Positions 1 through 10,878 of a stretch of 64,000 nt of DNA are shown one piece after another. The notes below the pieces were generated by a model that saw nothing but the letters and a program-made list of their open reading frames with translations, was not told the DNA's origin and searched no databases. A program made the position numbers and the translations under genes. Source of the DNA: Piscicola geometra (Eukaryota > Annelida > Clitellata > Hirudinida > Piscicolidae); assembly GCA_943735955.1 (NCBI GenBank), contig OX030960.1, positions 7,782,361-7,846,360 of the forward strand, given 5' to 3'. Each line of letters begins with the position of its first letter. Within the stretch, counting starts at the first letter, position 1.

Positions 1-274
1 ATAATCAGTCATCTGAACCAGATAGTGGTCAGTCATTAAATTAATTATTTCTTCAACTTGTATGACAATTTAATAACATTTTCCGCTTTTTTAAAGAATT
101 TTAAAGTACATTTTATTTATAAAAAAATATATTTTGTATGAACAGTTTTGAGTTTTCATATATAACAATGTTACTTGAATATTATATGAAGTGATGAACA
201 ATGGTAAATTGAAATCAGTTCTTATACAGAAGAAAATTATTCAATAACTTGTAAACCTAATAATTTCTAAAATC
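1..274. other. AT-rich downstream flank of POLR2D
   Basis: No gene is seen. This is the 3' side of the minus-strand POLR2D gene, which ends at 275, and probably holds its 3' UTR. Confidence 0.5.
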
Positions 275-902
275 TTATTTGGTAAAACTAATCATGCTGT
301 TAAGATCATCAAGGATTTGCTTTAATTCATCATCGTCATAGCGACCCTCCAAACTAGGAATCAACACCCTTGCTTCTTCCACAGAGTTTGGACATAAGTT
401 TGCCATCATGGCTATTTCAAACTTGTGTAACTTCTTTTGCGTTAGAATCTTCCTCACCTCCGCTATCGTTTCCTGGTTATTGAACTTGGAGAAACACTGC
501 GTGTAGTTTAGAGTTTTGATGAAGACACTCGACATGCTTAGTTCTTCTTCACAGTTTTCATTTTGTTTGTTTCTGAAAATAATGATTATAAAATAATAAG
601 ATAACAGTGAAATTGAAGAAAAAAACAAATAATAGATAATAAGAAAGCCTGTAGAAGCTATATTTCATCAAACTATTGCTAATGAATAATTTTTCAGATT
701 AAATACTTGTTATCTCACCTATGATCGAGTAGCATGTACACCTCAGAGATCAAAAGAGTTTCAGCATTTTCAAATTCTGTAAGTAAATTGAATTCAAAAA
801 GGATCAGTATGTAATACAATTTGCACAAAAAGAACCTTTAGGAAAGATCAGCTCTGCAGCGTCTTCAGTTTCTTCTATGAATCCTTCGCCTTGATAAGCC
901 AT
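275..902 (-). CDS. POLR2D: RNA polymerase II subunit RPB4
   Basis: Complement of three exons: 836-902, 719-776 and 275-572, with intron phases 1 and 2 that join cleanly into 140 codons (human RPB4 is 142). RPB4 pairs with RPB7 to form the stalk of RNA polymerase II in the nucleus, with roles in initiation and mRNA export. The protein starts [11 protein letters not shown], then shows the family's [14 protein letters not shown] entry, MLLDHR, a [18 protein letters not shown] segment, [17 protein letters not shown] and the C-terminal [13 protein letters not shown] [21 protein letters not shown] helix. Order and spacing match the whole family. The start is the only ATG upstream of the acidic N-terminus. 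Splice sites: donors at 835 (GTTCTT) and 718 (GTGAG), acceptors at 777 and 573. Confidence 0.95.
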
Positions 903-1988
903 TTATTTATTCATTAATAAGAATGTATTAATTGTTGAAAAATAGTCATCGGTTGAATAATATTTAATAAGCGATGATAAATTTATAACATAGAACCAAA
1001 ATAAATGTTAAAAAAACGTTTTGTAAACTAATTTTTAAAATTTAATAAGTATTTCTAGTATTCTGTTATAAAAAATATAACTTTGCTTTTGAGTGAGTTC
1101 GAACGTAGCTAGAATTAACCACTTCAGCATTTTAATCCTAAAAAATACATACAGAAACAATATATTGAACTCAATCTTCAAATCAACCATCAATTTATTG
1201 GGGATAAATGTTAAATAAAATAATTTGTCTGTCTTAGGATCGCAATAATTATTAATAGAAATAACGATACATTTATCATTTATATAATAAAAATTTTTAT
1301 ATAAAAAAAGAGATAATTATAAAAAGATAGTAAGTGTTAAATTTAAGGTATAGATTTATAAAACGACTTCATAAGGGTGTGGAAACTTCACAAATTTATA
1401 GAATGCCATCCTTCACAATTAACGGAAAAGTGTGTTCTAATAAACGGTATTGTGAAGAAATTTAAACTCACTCTAAGACCAGAAAAACGGAAAATATTGT
1501 TTGCTTAATGATGAAATGTGATAAACAATATATAAATAAAATAGTGTAAATTAAATCAAAAGATGGAGCCAAGAGAAAGATCCAGAAGGATGTCAATGGA
1601 CGTTTTAAGAGAAGGAATGAAGGAAGTAATAGGTAAAGAGAAAGTTGTGGATAATAGGAAAGTAAATTAGAGAATGAATTATAGTTGCGACCCATAGTAG
1701 GAGCAGCGGAATATAAAATTATATCCTAATTAAAACAAAAAAAAGCATATACACGTAGAATAACCATAAATATATTAAATACTTCATTGGATATAATTAC
1801 TAAAATCGAATAAAATTTAATTTGAATATTAAATATAGTTTAACCACGGAAAAATAACTAAATTCGAAAATGCAATGGACAAAGCCAGATAATTGCAGAA
1901 TTATCCTTACAAAAGGTGGAGACCATTTAAATGGCTTAGAGAGACCCTAGAAAGAATCTTAATCACAAGAAGCCTTTCAATGCTAAAG
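903..1988. other. Intergenic, no gene seen
   Basis: AT-rich sequence between POLR2D and ZC3H10. The one open frame (1468-1695, minus) is hydrophobic low-complexity sequence with no recognisable domain. The region probably holds the POLR2D promoter and the ZC3H10 3' UTR. Confidence 0.5.
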
Positions 1989-3104
1989 TTACTTCACGCG
2001 AGACTGTTGGTTCGATGTGAGAGAGTAAGAGTTGGGGATGTGTGTCGAGTGTGAAGGGAGTGGCATGGAAAGACTCAACGCAGGAGTTGCAGTCATCGTC
2101 ATCTGTTGGGAGAGCGCCACATTTGAGAGGTTAGTGCAAGGCGTGAGAGAGAGAGCCATGGGAGCGATGGTCATTGAGATCTGGTCGACAGGGGCTACTT
2201 GTGAGTGCAGGGAGGGTTGTGCTTGCGGTGGTAGAGGCTGTGTTGGAGGGGGTAGGACAAACTCTCGTTGGTTCGTTCCGATGGAGAGGGTGGCTGTGGT
2301 GGTGATGCTGTGGGGAGCTTGTTGAGTGAGGGTTGGATGGGGTCGCGATGCACCAATGGTGGGCGTGGGCACGTTTGGTGTGATCTGACTGACTGCCACT
2401 ATGGGAGGCACCGTGATCAACTTGCAAGACCTGTACCTGGCATTCTGCTCCAAAAGCAACTCGTTTGATGCCACTAAAACAGATAACTGCCTCTCTAGAT
2501 CTTCAATTCTTTTTTTTAACTGAAGATTTTCTTCTTTCAACTTACTAAACTCTATCGGCTTAATTCCATCATCAATCCTTGCTTCATCATCATAATAATT
2601 ATCCTCCAAATACTTACGTTTTTTGCTGAACATGAGACTGTTGACTAGTCGTTCATAATTCATTTGAGTCTCCTCATTCATGTGTCTGTACTTACAGCGA
2701 GGGCCTCTGGTGCAGTTTCCATTCTTGAAGTCCATGCAGATTGGTGGCACCCTTTGCAGCGACGCCTGCACAGTTCGCGGCATCACGCCACTCCTCTTGA
2801 ACTCATCAACCTCCTCGCGTGAACAATGCAGAAACTTGCAGCCTGATCTCTTACAACCACGATTCTGAAAATCGTGGCAGAAAGTCGTGTCCCGATTGGG
2901 AGCTTCAGGCGTTGGAGCTTTCATCTCGAGGCCATCGGGGTGTTGGTAGCGACAGTTCACTCCTCTATTGCAGGCGTTCCTCAAGAAATCTCGGCACACA
3001 TTGTCTGTGTTTTGGGACTGCGTATATCCTTGATACATTTCTTGGTTTTGGTCACACCTCTCCGGCATCATACCGTAATTATTATTATTGTAAATATCTT
3101 CCAT
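1989..3104 (-). CDS. ZC3H10: CCCH zinc finger protein, ZC3H10 type
   Basis: Intronless 371-residue protein. Three CCCH fingers occur at residues 37-55, 76-93 and 123-141 (C-x7-C-x4/5-C-x3-H), each opening with the family signature C-(R/H/M)-D-F. The fingers contain CRDFLRNACNRG, CHDFQNRGCKR and CMDFKNGNCTRG, the arrangement of ZC3H10, an RNA-binding protein linked to microRNA and mitochondrial RNA regulation in vertebrates. After the fingers come a basic stretch (KKRKY, about 161-165), a leucine-rich coiled coil at about 185-220, and a Pro/Thr/Gln/Ser-rich low-complexity tail to the end. The start is the first ATG ahead of the first finger. The gene is divergent from NPLOC4, whose ATG lies 364 bp away. 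The tail is poorly constrained and varies in this family, so only the fingers and coil carry the assignment. Confidence 0.9.
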   Translation of the reverse strand: MEDIYNNNNYGMMPERCDQNQEMYQGYTQSQNTDNVCRDFLRNACNRGVNCRYQHPDGLEMKAPTPEAPNRDTTFCHDFQNRGCKRSGCKFLHCSREEVDEFKRSGVMPRTVQASLQRVPPICMDFKNGNCTRGPRCKYRHMNEETQMNYERLVNSLMFSKKRKYLEDNYYDDEARIDDGIKPIEFSKLKEENLQLKKRIEDLERQLSVLVASNELLLEQNARYRSCKLITVPPIVAVSQITPNVPTPTIGASRPHPTLTQQAPHSITTTATLSIGTNQREFVLPPPTQPLPPQAQPSLHSQVAPVDQISMTIAPMALSLTPCTNLSNVALSQQMTMTATPALSLSMPLPSHSTHIPNSYSLTSNQQSRVK

Positions 3105-3468
3105 TTCTATTCGAGCATCGCATTCTCCATTATGTTAGAAACAATTACTAGGATAATTATACAAATAACGGTATATCTAAAAGTTTAAATGGGGATTAAA
3201 ATCAATTACGAAAATCTTTATTCAAACTTAAGAATTGTAAAATTTATTATTATTTTATTTTATATTAAAAAAAAATAATTTTATAAAAACTGTAATTAAA
3301 TTCTAAAAATTCAGTAAATAATATTTTTCAACCTAACCTTGTATATAATATTGAAATTTTTTTTTAAACATTTGATAAATTGAGTGATGAATTGATTTAC
3401 AAAGTTAGCTAAAAGTAAATCTAGGTCATATACTTTAAATATTGTGTTAAAGATAATATTTGCAAAAT
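3105..3468. promoter_or_regulatory. Divergent ZC3H10/NPLOC4 upstream region
   Basis: 364 bp of AT-rich sequence between the start codons of two oppositely transcribed genes. It must hold both promoters or both 5' UTRs. No clear TATA box or initiator can be fixed by eye. Confidence 0.45.
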
Positions 3469-6400
3469 ATGAGTGTTCCGTTTGTGAGTTCAACTTTTTA
3501 AAATTTGCATTCAGACAATTCAGTTAATTTGCAGTGTATTATATGCATTTTTTATATTTTTAAATAACTCGTTTTAATCGGTTATTTATTTTCAGTTAGT
3601 GAGGGTGCAATCACCTGAACATGGCACAAAAAGAATTGCTGCTTCCCCTAACCAATCTCTTCAGTCCTTCTTCAAACTGGTTAGTCGCATCAGTATATAT
3701 GGAACTTTTGATGAGTCACTGTATAACACTACCATGACTTGATTTAAACAATAGAATTTAATTTAATAACATATTCATAGATAAAAGAAGAATTTGATCT
3801 CAAAAATCAAAAATGGATAATTTGGTTAGATCGCACCAAGACAAAACAAGTGTCTAACACCAAATCTGCTACATCATTGAAGTCTTACAACATAAAGTAT
3901 GCAATATAATCGTTAAATTAATTATTTAAAATTTAAAAATTAAATTACTTGTCATCCCCAAGGCATGGAGACTTGGTTTACTTGGAGGTTTTGCCAGGAG
4001 AAGAGGCAGAGGCTGGTGTAACAGAAACGACAGGCATTTCAAATCAAACGCCAGCAATCTCAATAGAGGAGGACGAAATAGACCAGTTGATGTGGAAGTT
4101 GGATGGAAAGATACACAGGGGCCTGAGCAAACAGCTGTGAGGACAACTTTGTATTTCATCTTAAAGTTTTCTATAATTGGTCTCTTCTTCATTATCTGAA
4201 CTTTTTGATTTAATGTTAATTCTATTATTATCTTAGTACTTAAATATTGTTTTTACACCTCTCAAACAGTTGTTCACCTTGCAAACTTTAAATGACTATT
4301 TAAAATAAATTGCTACATCATCATCATCATCACCATCGCCATTATCATCATCATCATCACCTCCAAGGTGCCACCATGGTCCGACAGGCAAGTGCCTACA
4401 CTGCGTGCCACTAGAGGTTAGCGCCCTGAATCAGTGAAAATATTTATTTAATTAATTACTCAATTGTTGAAAAATAATAATTCAATTCATTATTAAATAT
4501 TAAATAACCTAATGTTGTTTAATAATATGTTTATTGGTTAATGAATATTAAATTACTCAGTTTTCAAGCAATAATTATGAAATTAATCAATCAATATAAA
4601 ATTATCTAATTTCTCGATAACTAACCCACCCACCCACCCACCCACCCACCTACCCACCCACCTACCCACCCACCTACCCACCCACCTACCCACCCACCCA
4701 CCCACCCACCCACCCACTCACCCACCCACCCACCCACCCACCTACCCACCCACCCACCCACCCACCTACCCACCCACCCACCTACCCACCCACCCACCTA
4801 CCCACCCACCCACCCACCCACCCACCCACCCACCCACCACTCCACACAGCCTTACGACGAGGAGTACTTGGCGACATTCAAGCCTCCGATCAAGTTCCTC
4901 TCCTTCCACTCCTACCTCAGGAAGCTCACCACAGGGGCCGACAAGTCCTCATCTATTATCAAACTTTTAAAAGCATGATGATGATGATGATGATGGTGGT
5001 GGTTGTGGTGATGATGATGATGATGATGATTCCAATAATGAAATAACCCACCTCACTTCCACCTTCTCGAAAACCATCAGTAGCATCCTACACCCCCTCC
5101 TCTCTCCCAAATAGACCAGAGGGAATGTGTATACCCTCCCTCTTCACACTAAAATCACCACCAAAGGCATAACACAACCCCCTCCTCAACCCCTCCACGA
5201 CAACCACCAAAGGCATAACACAACCCCCTCATCAACTCCCCCACGACAACCACCAAAGGCATAACACAACCCCCTCTTCAACCCCTCCACGACAACCACC
5301 AAAAAGCATGACACTCCTCCCCCTCTCAACTCTCCTCCCCCACCTCGACATAAAAACCACAACCACCAGGGGCAAGTTTGCGACGCTGGAGAACACCAGT
5401 TGCAAGATTAAGGCGGGCTGCAAGGAACACCTGCCCTGGCCAGCCGGTGTCTGCACCAAATGCCAGCCCAGCGCCGTCACCTTGCAGCGACAGGTGGGGA
5501 GTTGGTGGGCTTGTTTGGGGTTAGGGTTAGGGTTGTTTTGGTTGGGTTTGTTTGGAGGGGAGAGGGGGGGGGGTGCGGAGAGTTTTGGGAGAGAAAGATA
5601 GGGGGGTTGGGAGGGGGGGGGTGAATTTTTGTTATGGTGTGAAAAAAGGGTTTAAAACCATAAAAGAACCACAGAAAAACAACAAACCTCAAACACGGCC
5701 ACAAAACCCCCAACACCCTTTCCAGAAATTTCGTCACGTCGACTTCATCCAATTCGAGAACAGCGACATCGTCGACAGCTTCCTCAACTTCTGGCGTCTG
5801 TCCGGCAAGCAGCGCATCGGCTTCCTGTACGGCAGGTACGAACACCACAAAGAGCTGCCGCTGGCCATTAGGGCTGTCGTGTCGGCTATCTATGAACCCC
5901 CTCAGGTGAGGGTAGTTGTTGTTGTTTGTTGGGATTGTTTTTGTTGTTTTTGGCGTTGTTTGTTCTGTTGCAGTCGATGTTTTTGTTGTTGTAGTTGGTG
6001 TTGTTGTCTTTGTTGCCATCATTATTATTATTCTTATGATTATCATTATCAACATGATGATGAGGGGGATGAGGATGAGATTAACATTAACGTCATCACC
6101 GTCTTTATCGTCATCTTCTCACAAATGCTGTAGCTATAGGCATTCGTTTTACTGTTGATTTATTCGAAACAACTTCGAAGCTCGTCTGAGTTTACGCCAA
6201 TATTGTATTGTATTGTATTGTATTGTATTGTATTGTATTGTATTGTATTGTATTGTATTGTATTGTATTGTATTGTATTGTATTGTATTGTATTGTATTG
6301 TATTGTATTGTATTGTATTGTATTGTATTGTATTGTATTGTATTGTATTGTTTTGTATTGTATTGTATTGTATTATAAACTCAAACTTCCTCCCAACACC

Positions 6401-9400
6401 ACCGGCAGACGAGCACCAAAAACAGCGTTGAACTGCTCGAGAACAGCAGGCAACAGGCCGTAGTGGACGCAGTGGCCGCCAAGCTGGGACTGCGCATCGT
6501 CGGCTGGATTTTCACCGACCTCCTACCGCTCGACACGTCGTCAGGCTCGGTGAAGCACTTCAGAGGCAATGTCGTGAGTGGCTTGGAAGGGCTGGTTGGG
6601 TGAGGGGAAGATTTGTAAAACAACAATGAAACCATTAATAATAATAATAATAATGATTTTAAAAATATTATAATATGACGATGAATATTATTAATGTGTC
6701 GTGAACCAGATCCGAAGAAATATTCAATCTCTGCTCCTTCAACAAAACGAAATCACCATCATCACTTCTCACTTCTCCATACTTTTCACCGTTTTCTTTC
6801 ATCTTACACCCCCTCCTCTCTCCCATATAGACCAGAGGGAATATCTATACCCTCCCTCTTCACACTAAACCACCACCAAAAGCATAACACAACCCCCTCT
6901 TCAACCCCTCTACGACAACCACCCTTGCCCTCCTTTCTTTCCCATTCCTTCATCCGCACATCCCCTGCCTCCTCTATCAACCCTCTCATCCGCTATCTTC
7001 TTCTCCCTCTCCTTCCATCCCTTGCACCTCCACTTCCTCCATCCCACCCTCCATCCCACTCTTCATCCCACCCTTCATCCCACCCTCCATCCCATCCTCC
7101 ATCCCACCCTCCATCCCACCCTCCTCCCCACCCTCCATCCCACCCTCCACCCACCCCCTCCATCCCACTCTCCACCCACCCCCTCCAGAACACCCTCCAT
7201 CCCACCCTCCATCCCACCTTCTATCCCACCCTCCATCCGCTTAACTCCACCCACCCCCTCCATCCCACCCTCCACCCACCACCCTCCACCCACCCCCTCC
7301 ATCCGCTCAACTCCACCCACCCCTCCAGAACACCCTCCATCCCACCCTCCATCCCACCCTCCTTTCCACCCTCCTTTCCACCCTCCATCCCATCCTCCAT
7401 CCCATCCTCCATCCCACCCTCCATCCCACCCTCCATCCCACCCTCCATCCCACCCTCCATCCCACCCTCCATCCCACCCTCCATCCCACCCTCCATCCCA
7501 CCCTCTATCCCACCCTCCATCCCACCCTTCATCCCACCCTCCATCCCACCCTTCATCCCACCCTCCACCCACCCCCTCCAGAACACCCTCCATCCCACCC
7601 TCCTTTCCACCCTCCACCCACCCCTCCTGAACACCCTCCATCCCATCCTCCATCCCACCCTCCATCCCACCCTCCATCCCACCCTCCATCCCACCCTCCA
7701 CCCACCCCCTCCAGAACACCCTCCATCCCATCCTTCATCACACCCTCCATCCCACCCTCCATCCTTCATCCCACCCTCCACCCACCCTCCATCCCACCCT
7801 CCATCCCACCCTCCACCCACCTCCTCCATCCCACCCTCCACCCACCCCTCCATCCCACCCTCCATCCACTCAACTCCACCCACCCCCTCCAGAACACCCA
7901 TTTTCTGAGTGCGGAGGAGTGCATCATGGCGGCAGACCTCCAGAACCGCTACCCCAACCCCTGCCGACTAGCCTCCGAGGGCGTCTTCGGCTCAAAGTTC
8001 GTCACCGTTGTCGTTACAGGTTGGTCAGTTGGTTAGGGGGAGGGTGGTGATGATGGTGGTGGTTAGGGGGGTGGTGATGGTGGTGGTGGTTAGGAGGAGG
8101 GTGATGATGATGATGTTGGTTAGGAGGGGGGTGATGATGATGGTGGTGGTTAGGAGGGGGTGATGATGATGTTGGTTAGAAGGAGGTGATGATGATGGTG
8201 GTTAGGGGGAGGTTGATGATGATGGTGGTTAGGAGAGGGATGGTGATGGTGGTGGGTGGTGATGCTGGTGGTGGTGATATTGACGATGACGATGATGTTA
8301 ACTATTATGATGATGATGATGACGACGTTGATGATGGTGATGATGACTATCCCACGCCCCTAAGCCATCTCTTAACCCACAGGCGATTCGACCAATCAAA
8401 TCCACTTCGACGGCTACCAAGTGACGGACCAATGCATGGCCCTGGTCAGGGACGACTGTCTCCTGCCCACCATCGACGCACCCGAACTGGGTTACGCCAA
8501 GGAATCTTCAAATCTGCAGTATGTTCCTGACGTCTTTTATAAGGTGGGTGGGTGGCTTGGGTCGAATGGGTGATGAAGTGGCGGTTGGTTTGTGCTGGAA
8601 GGGGGTGGGAGTTTTTTGTGGGGGGGGGGGTTGATTTGGTGAGGAGGAAGTTTTTGCTGAGGGTTTTTTTTGTACTTTTTGCCGATCATTTGGATGATCA
8701 ATTTTACATCATCATTCCTTCACTCCACTTCCACTTTCCTCACCCAATTAAACCTTTTCCCTCCTCACTTCTATCTTCTCATCCTTCGAAATCCCCCCCC
8801 CCCCCCTACTACCTCCATCCCTCTACATCCTCCTCCACCCTCCCCCCTCTTAGGAGAAAGACAAATATGGTAACGAAGTCACCCGTCTGGCGAGGCCTCT
8901 ACCAGTGGAGTACCTCCTCCTCGACATCGCCGTCGCCTTCCCCAAGGAACAGGCCTTCACCTTCGCATCAGGCGGCAATCTCAAGGCCTTTCCCGTTGAG
9001 AACAGGGAGGCTGTGCGGCAGTTGCAGGTGCTCGATCGGTCGAGTGTGGAAAGATTTTGAGTTACGGGTGTTTGAGCGCTTGTGAGAGGGTTTTAGCCGA
9101 GTTGGTTTGGTTGTTAATTGTTTGATTGATTAATCGGTGTGGGAGAGTTTTTGTGTGGTTTGGTTTTTGAGTACTTAATTGATTGATTAATGATGATTAG
9201 CTTCTTAACGCACCTGGCAAGGCTTTAATGGAATCCAATAATCAATATAATTAAGTCTTTAAATATAATAGCACTTAATTAATTTCATGGATAACATTTA
9301 TTTTTTCTAATCGATCTACAAATTATTTAAGCTCTATAATTAAGTATAATCGATTAATTTATCGATCGCCATTTGCCAGAACTTCGACATTTTCCACGAG

Positions 9401-10367
9401 TACATGTCACAGCACAGTAAGGAGAACTACATGCAGGCCTTCCGCAACTTCCACCTCCTCATCTTCATCGCATCATGTGACATGCTCCCTCTCAAGGTAG
9501 ACGCACATACATACATACATACATACATACATACATACATACATACATACATACATACATACATACATACATACATACATACATACATACATACATACAT
9601 ACATACATACATACATACATACACGCATACATAAATACATACACACACACACATACACACACACACCGACAAACACACACACACACACACAAACACACCG
9701 ACACACGTACAGGACTGCATAGGGGGGTTGTTAGAGGCACTGAAGGTGGGCGATGAGGGGATGTTGAGGGAGTGGTGCAATAACGAGGCGTGGAGCACTG
9801 TGGAGCACATCCTGAGTGCACATGGTTGCTCTTCGGTGTTTTCGAATTAAGTCTTTTTTGTGTTCTTAATCAATGTATCTGTAATTGCTGTGAACCAGTT
9901 CATCTGTTTGTGTTGTGAACCAGTTCATTAGTTTGTGTTGTGAACCAGTTCATTTGTTTGTGCTGTGAACTAGTGGATCTGTTATTGCTGTGAACCAGTT
10001 CATCTGTTTGTGTTGTGAACCAGTTTATTTGTTTGTGCTCTTACCTAGTTGTTTAGCCTTTTTATCCATGGTTTGAATAGTCTACTTTTTATTTTAATTC
10101 TTAAATATGCTTGAGTTTTAGCATGAAAATACTTTCAAAAATATTTCCCCATCAATTCGTCAACCACTCCAACACCTCAACCATTCAGTTCCAGTGAACG
10201 GAGCATCATCATCATCATCATCAGGAGGAGGAGGAGGTTTCGAGCAGGCCTCCTCCTCCTCCTCCTCCTCCTCCGACCCTCAAGCCTCGTGGAATTGCAA
10301 ACACTGCACCTTCATCAACTCCTCAGGCATCCAGTCTTGCGAGATGTGCAGTCTGCCAAAGAACTGA
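3469..10367 (+). CDS. NPLOC4: NPL4, ubiquitin-recognition cofactor of p97/VCP
   Basis: Fifteen exons: 3469-3483, 3596-3679, 3781-3896, 3963-4136, 4368-4416, 4850-4944, 5370-5493, 5726-5905, 6409-6573, 7893-8019, 8383-8543, 8854-9027, 9380-9496, 9713-9824, 10189-10367. All phases agree and give 623 residues (human 608). NPL4 with UFD1 recruits ubiquitylated clients to the p97 ATPase for unfolding in the cytosol and nucleus. Visible parts: N-terminal UBX-like fold ([27 protein letters not shown]); zinc-binding NPL4 region ([28 protein letters not shown]); MPN-like domain ([48 protein letters not shown]); and C-terminal NZF finger ([19 protein letters not shown]). A Gly/Ser run (10208-10280) precedes the NZF. 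The tiny first exon (MSVPF) is inferred from phase and a GTGAGT donor. Several introns are dominated by satellites. Confidence 0.95.
4624..4839 (+). repeat. (CCCA)n tetranucleotide array
   Basis: About 54 copies of CCCA with scattered CCTA variants, in NPLOC4 intron 5 and ending about 10 bp before the acceptor of the exon at 4850. Confidence 0.9.
4972..5031 (+). repeat. GAT/GGT trinucleotide run
   Basis: ATGATG and GTGGTG repeats close to the donor side of the NPLOC4 intron that starts at 4945. Confidence 0.8.
5085..5330 (+). repeat. Intronic segment duplicated at 6802-6925, with 46-bp tandem copies
   Basis: A C/A-rich block whose first ~125 bp recur with few changes at 6802-6925 in a later intron of the same gene. 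The shared core includes CTCCTCTCTCCCA, GACCAGAGGGAAT and ACCCTCCCTCTTCACACTAAA. In this copy a 46-bp unit (AAAGGCATAACACAACCCCC...) is tandemly repeated from 5163, 5209 and 5255, with a fourth partial start at 5301. Confidence 0.85.
6130..6374 (+). repeat. Dispersed element with expanded (TATTG)n tail
   Basis: About 35 TATTG units (6201-6374) follow a short unique part containing CTCGTCTGAGTTTACGCC at 6181-6198. Related unique parts next to CAATA/TATTG tails occur at 44315-44400 and 51357-51425 in the opposite orientation. The tail ends about 35 bp before the NPLOC4 acceptor at 6409. Confidence 0.7.
6802..6925 (+). repeat. Second copy of the 5085 segment
   Basis: Near-identical to 5085-5210, including the CCTCCTCTCTCCCA, GACCAGAGGGAAT and GCATAACACAACCCCCTC cores, but with one copy of the 46-bp unit instead of three. 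Confidence 0.85.
7030..7890 (+). repeat. 12-bp minisatellite CATCCCACCCTC
   Basis: About 860 bp of CATCCCACCCTC units with CACCCACCCCCTCCAGAACA interruptions. It fills the acceptor half of the NPLOC4 intron 6574-7892 and runs directly into the acceptor CCAG. Its 12-bp period makes long spurious open frames on both strands (Pro/His/Ser-rich on plus, Gly/Trp/Glu-rich on minus). Confidence 0.95.
8025..8290 (+). repeat. GGTGGTTAGGAGGGGGTGATGAT repeats
   Basis: Degenerate G/T-rich repeats of GATGATGGTGGTTAGG beginning right after the donor of the NPLOC4 intron 8020-8382. Confidence 0.8.
9504..9622 (+). repeat. (ACAT)n microsatellite
   Basis: About 30 ACAT units just inside the donor of NPLOC4 intron 9497-9712, followed by CACA-rich sequence to the acceptor. 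Confidence 0.95.
9885..10035 (+). repeat. 25-bp tandem repeat
   Basis: About six copies of GTGAACCAGTTCATCTGTTTG plus four bases, with point variants, in the last NPLOC4 intron. Confidence 0.85.
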
Positions 10368-10878
10368 TACTCTGCGACTTTCAGTATAATATCTTCATAT
10401 ATATAAATACTCTTTGGCGTTTCACTTTTAAATTTTAAAGACTTGATTTTCTATTTAAGATTTACTATTATTTATTTTGTTAGTATTATCACATATTTTT
10501 TAAACTAAATTAATGTTTTAAACGGTTTACTTTTGTGTTTATTATCTTGAAGGAATTTATTCACTAAATAGTTTATTCTTCATTAGTTAAAAATTTCACA
10601 TAATAGAATTTCAATTAAAATTTGAGAAAATGATTATTTAAAATGGATTTGATATAGGATTAAAAAGTGTTGTTTGGAATGTAATAAACACAAGTTTCAA
10701 TACATTGTAAGAATTAAAAACATGTAGACAAAACTAGGTGGATATTTTGATCATCATTGAACATTTAAAAGGATGCTGCATAATTATAAATATCATCATC
10801 ATAATTATCATCAAATTGCTGCACGAAAATTGAATTTTAAAACACGAAAACAATTGTAAAATCAAAATGTCGTAAAAA
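10368..10878. other. Tail-to-tail intergenic region
   Basis: AT-rich 3' region between NPLOC4 and C1GALT1, which converge here. An AATAAA at about 10683 could serve NPLOC4. No gene is seen. Confidence 0.5.

Noticed and set aside
1468..1695. Small hydrophobic minus-strand frame
   Set aside because: AT-rich, Leu/Phe/Ile-biased, no homology recognised and no supporting splice or start signals.
6694..7908. Long open frames on both strands, Pro/His/Ser-rich or Gly/Trp-rich
   Set aside because: Produced by the 12-bp CATCCCACCCTC minisatellite inside an NPLOC4 intron; no start context, domain or non-repeat sequence.
9404..9821. HTYI and CMYV repeat proteins
   Set aside because: Frames through an (ACAT)n microsatellite; only the first part, an NPLOC4 exon, is real.
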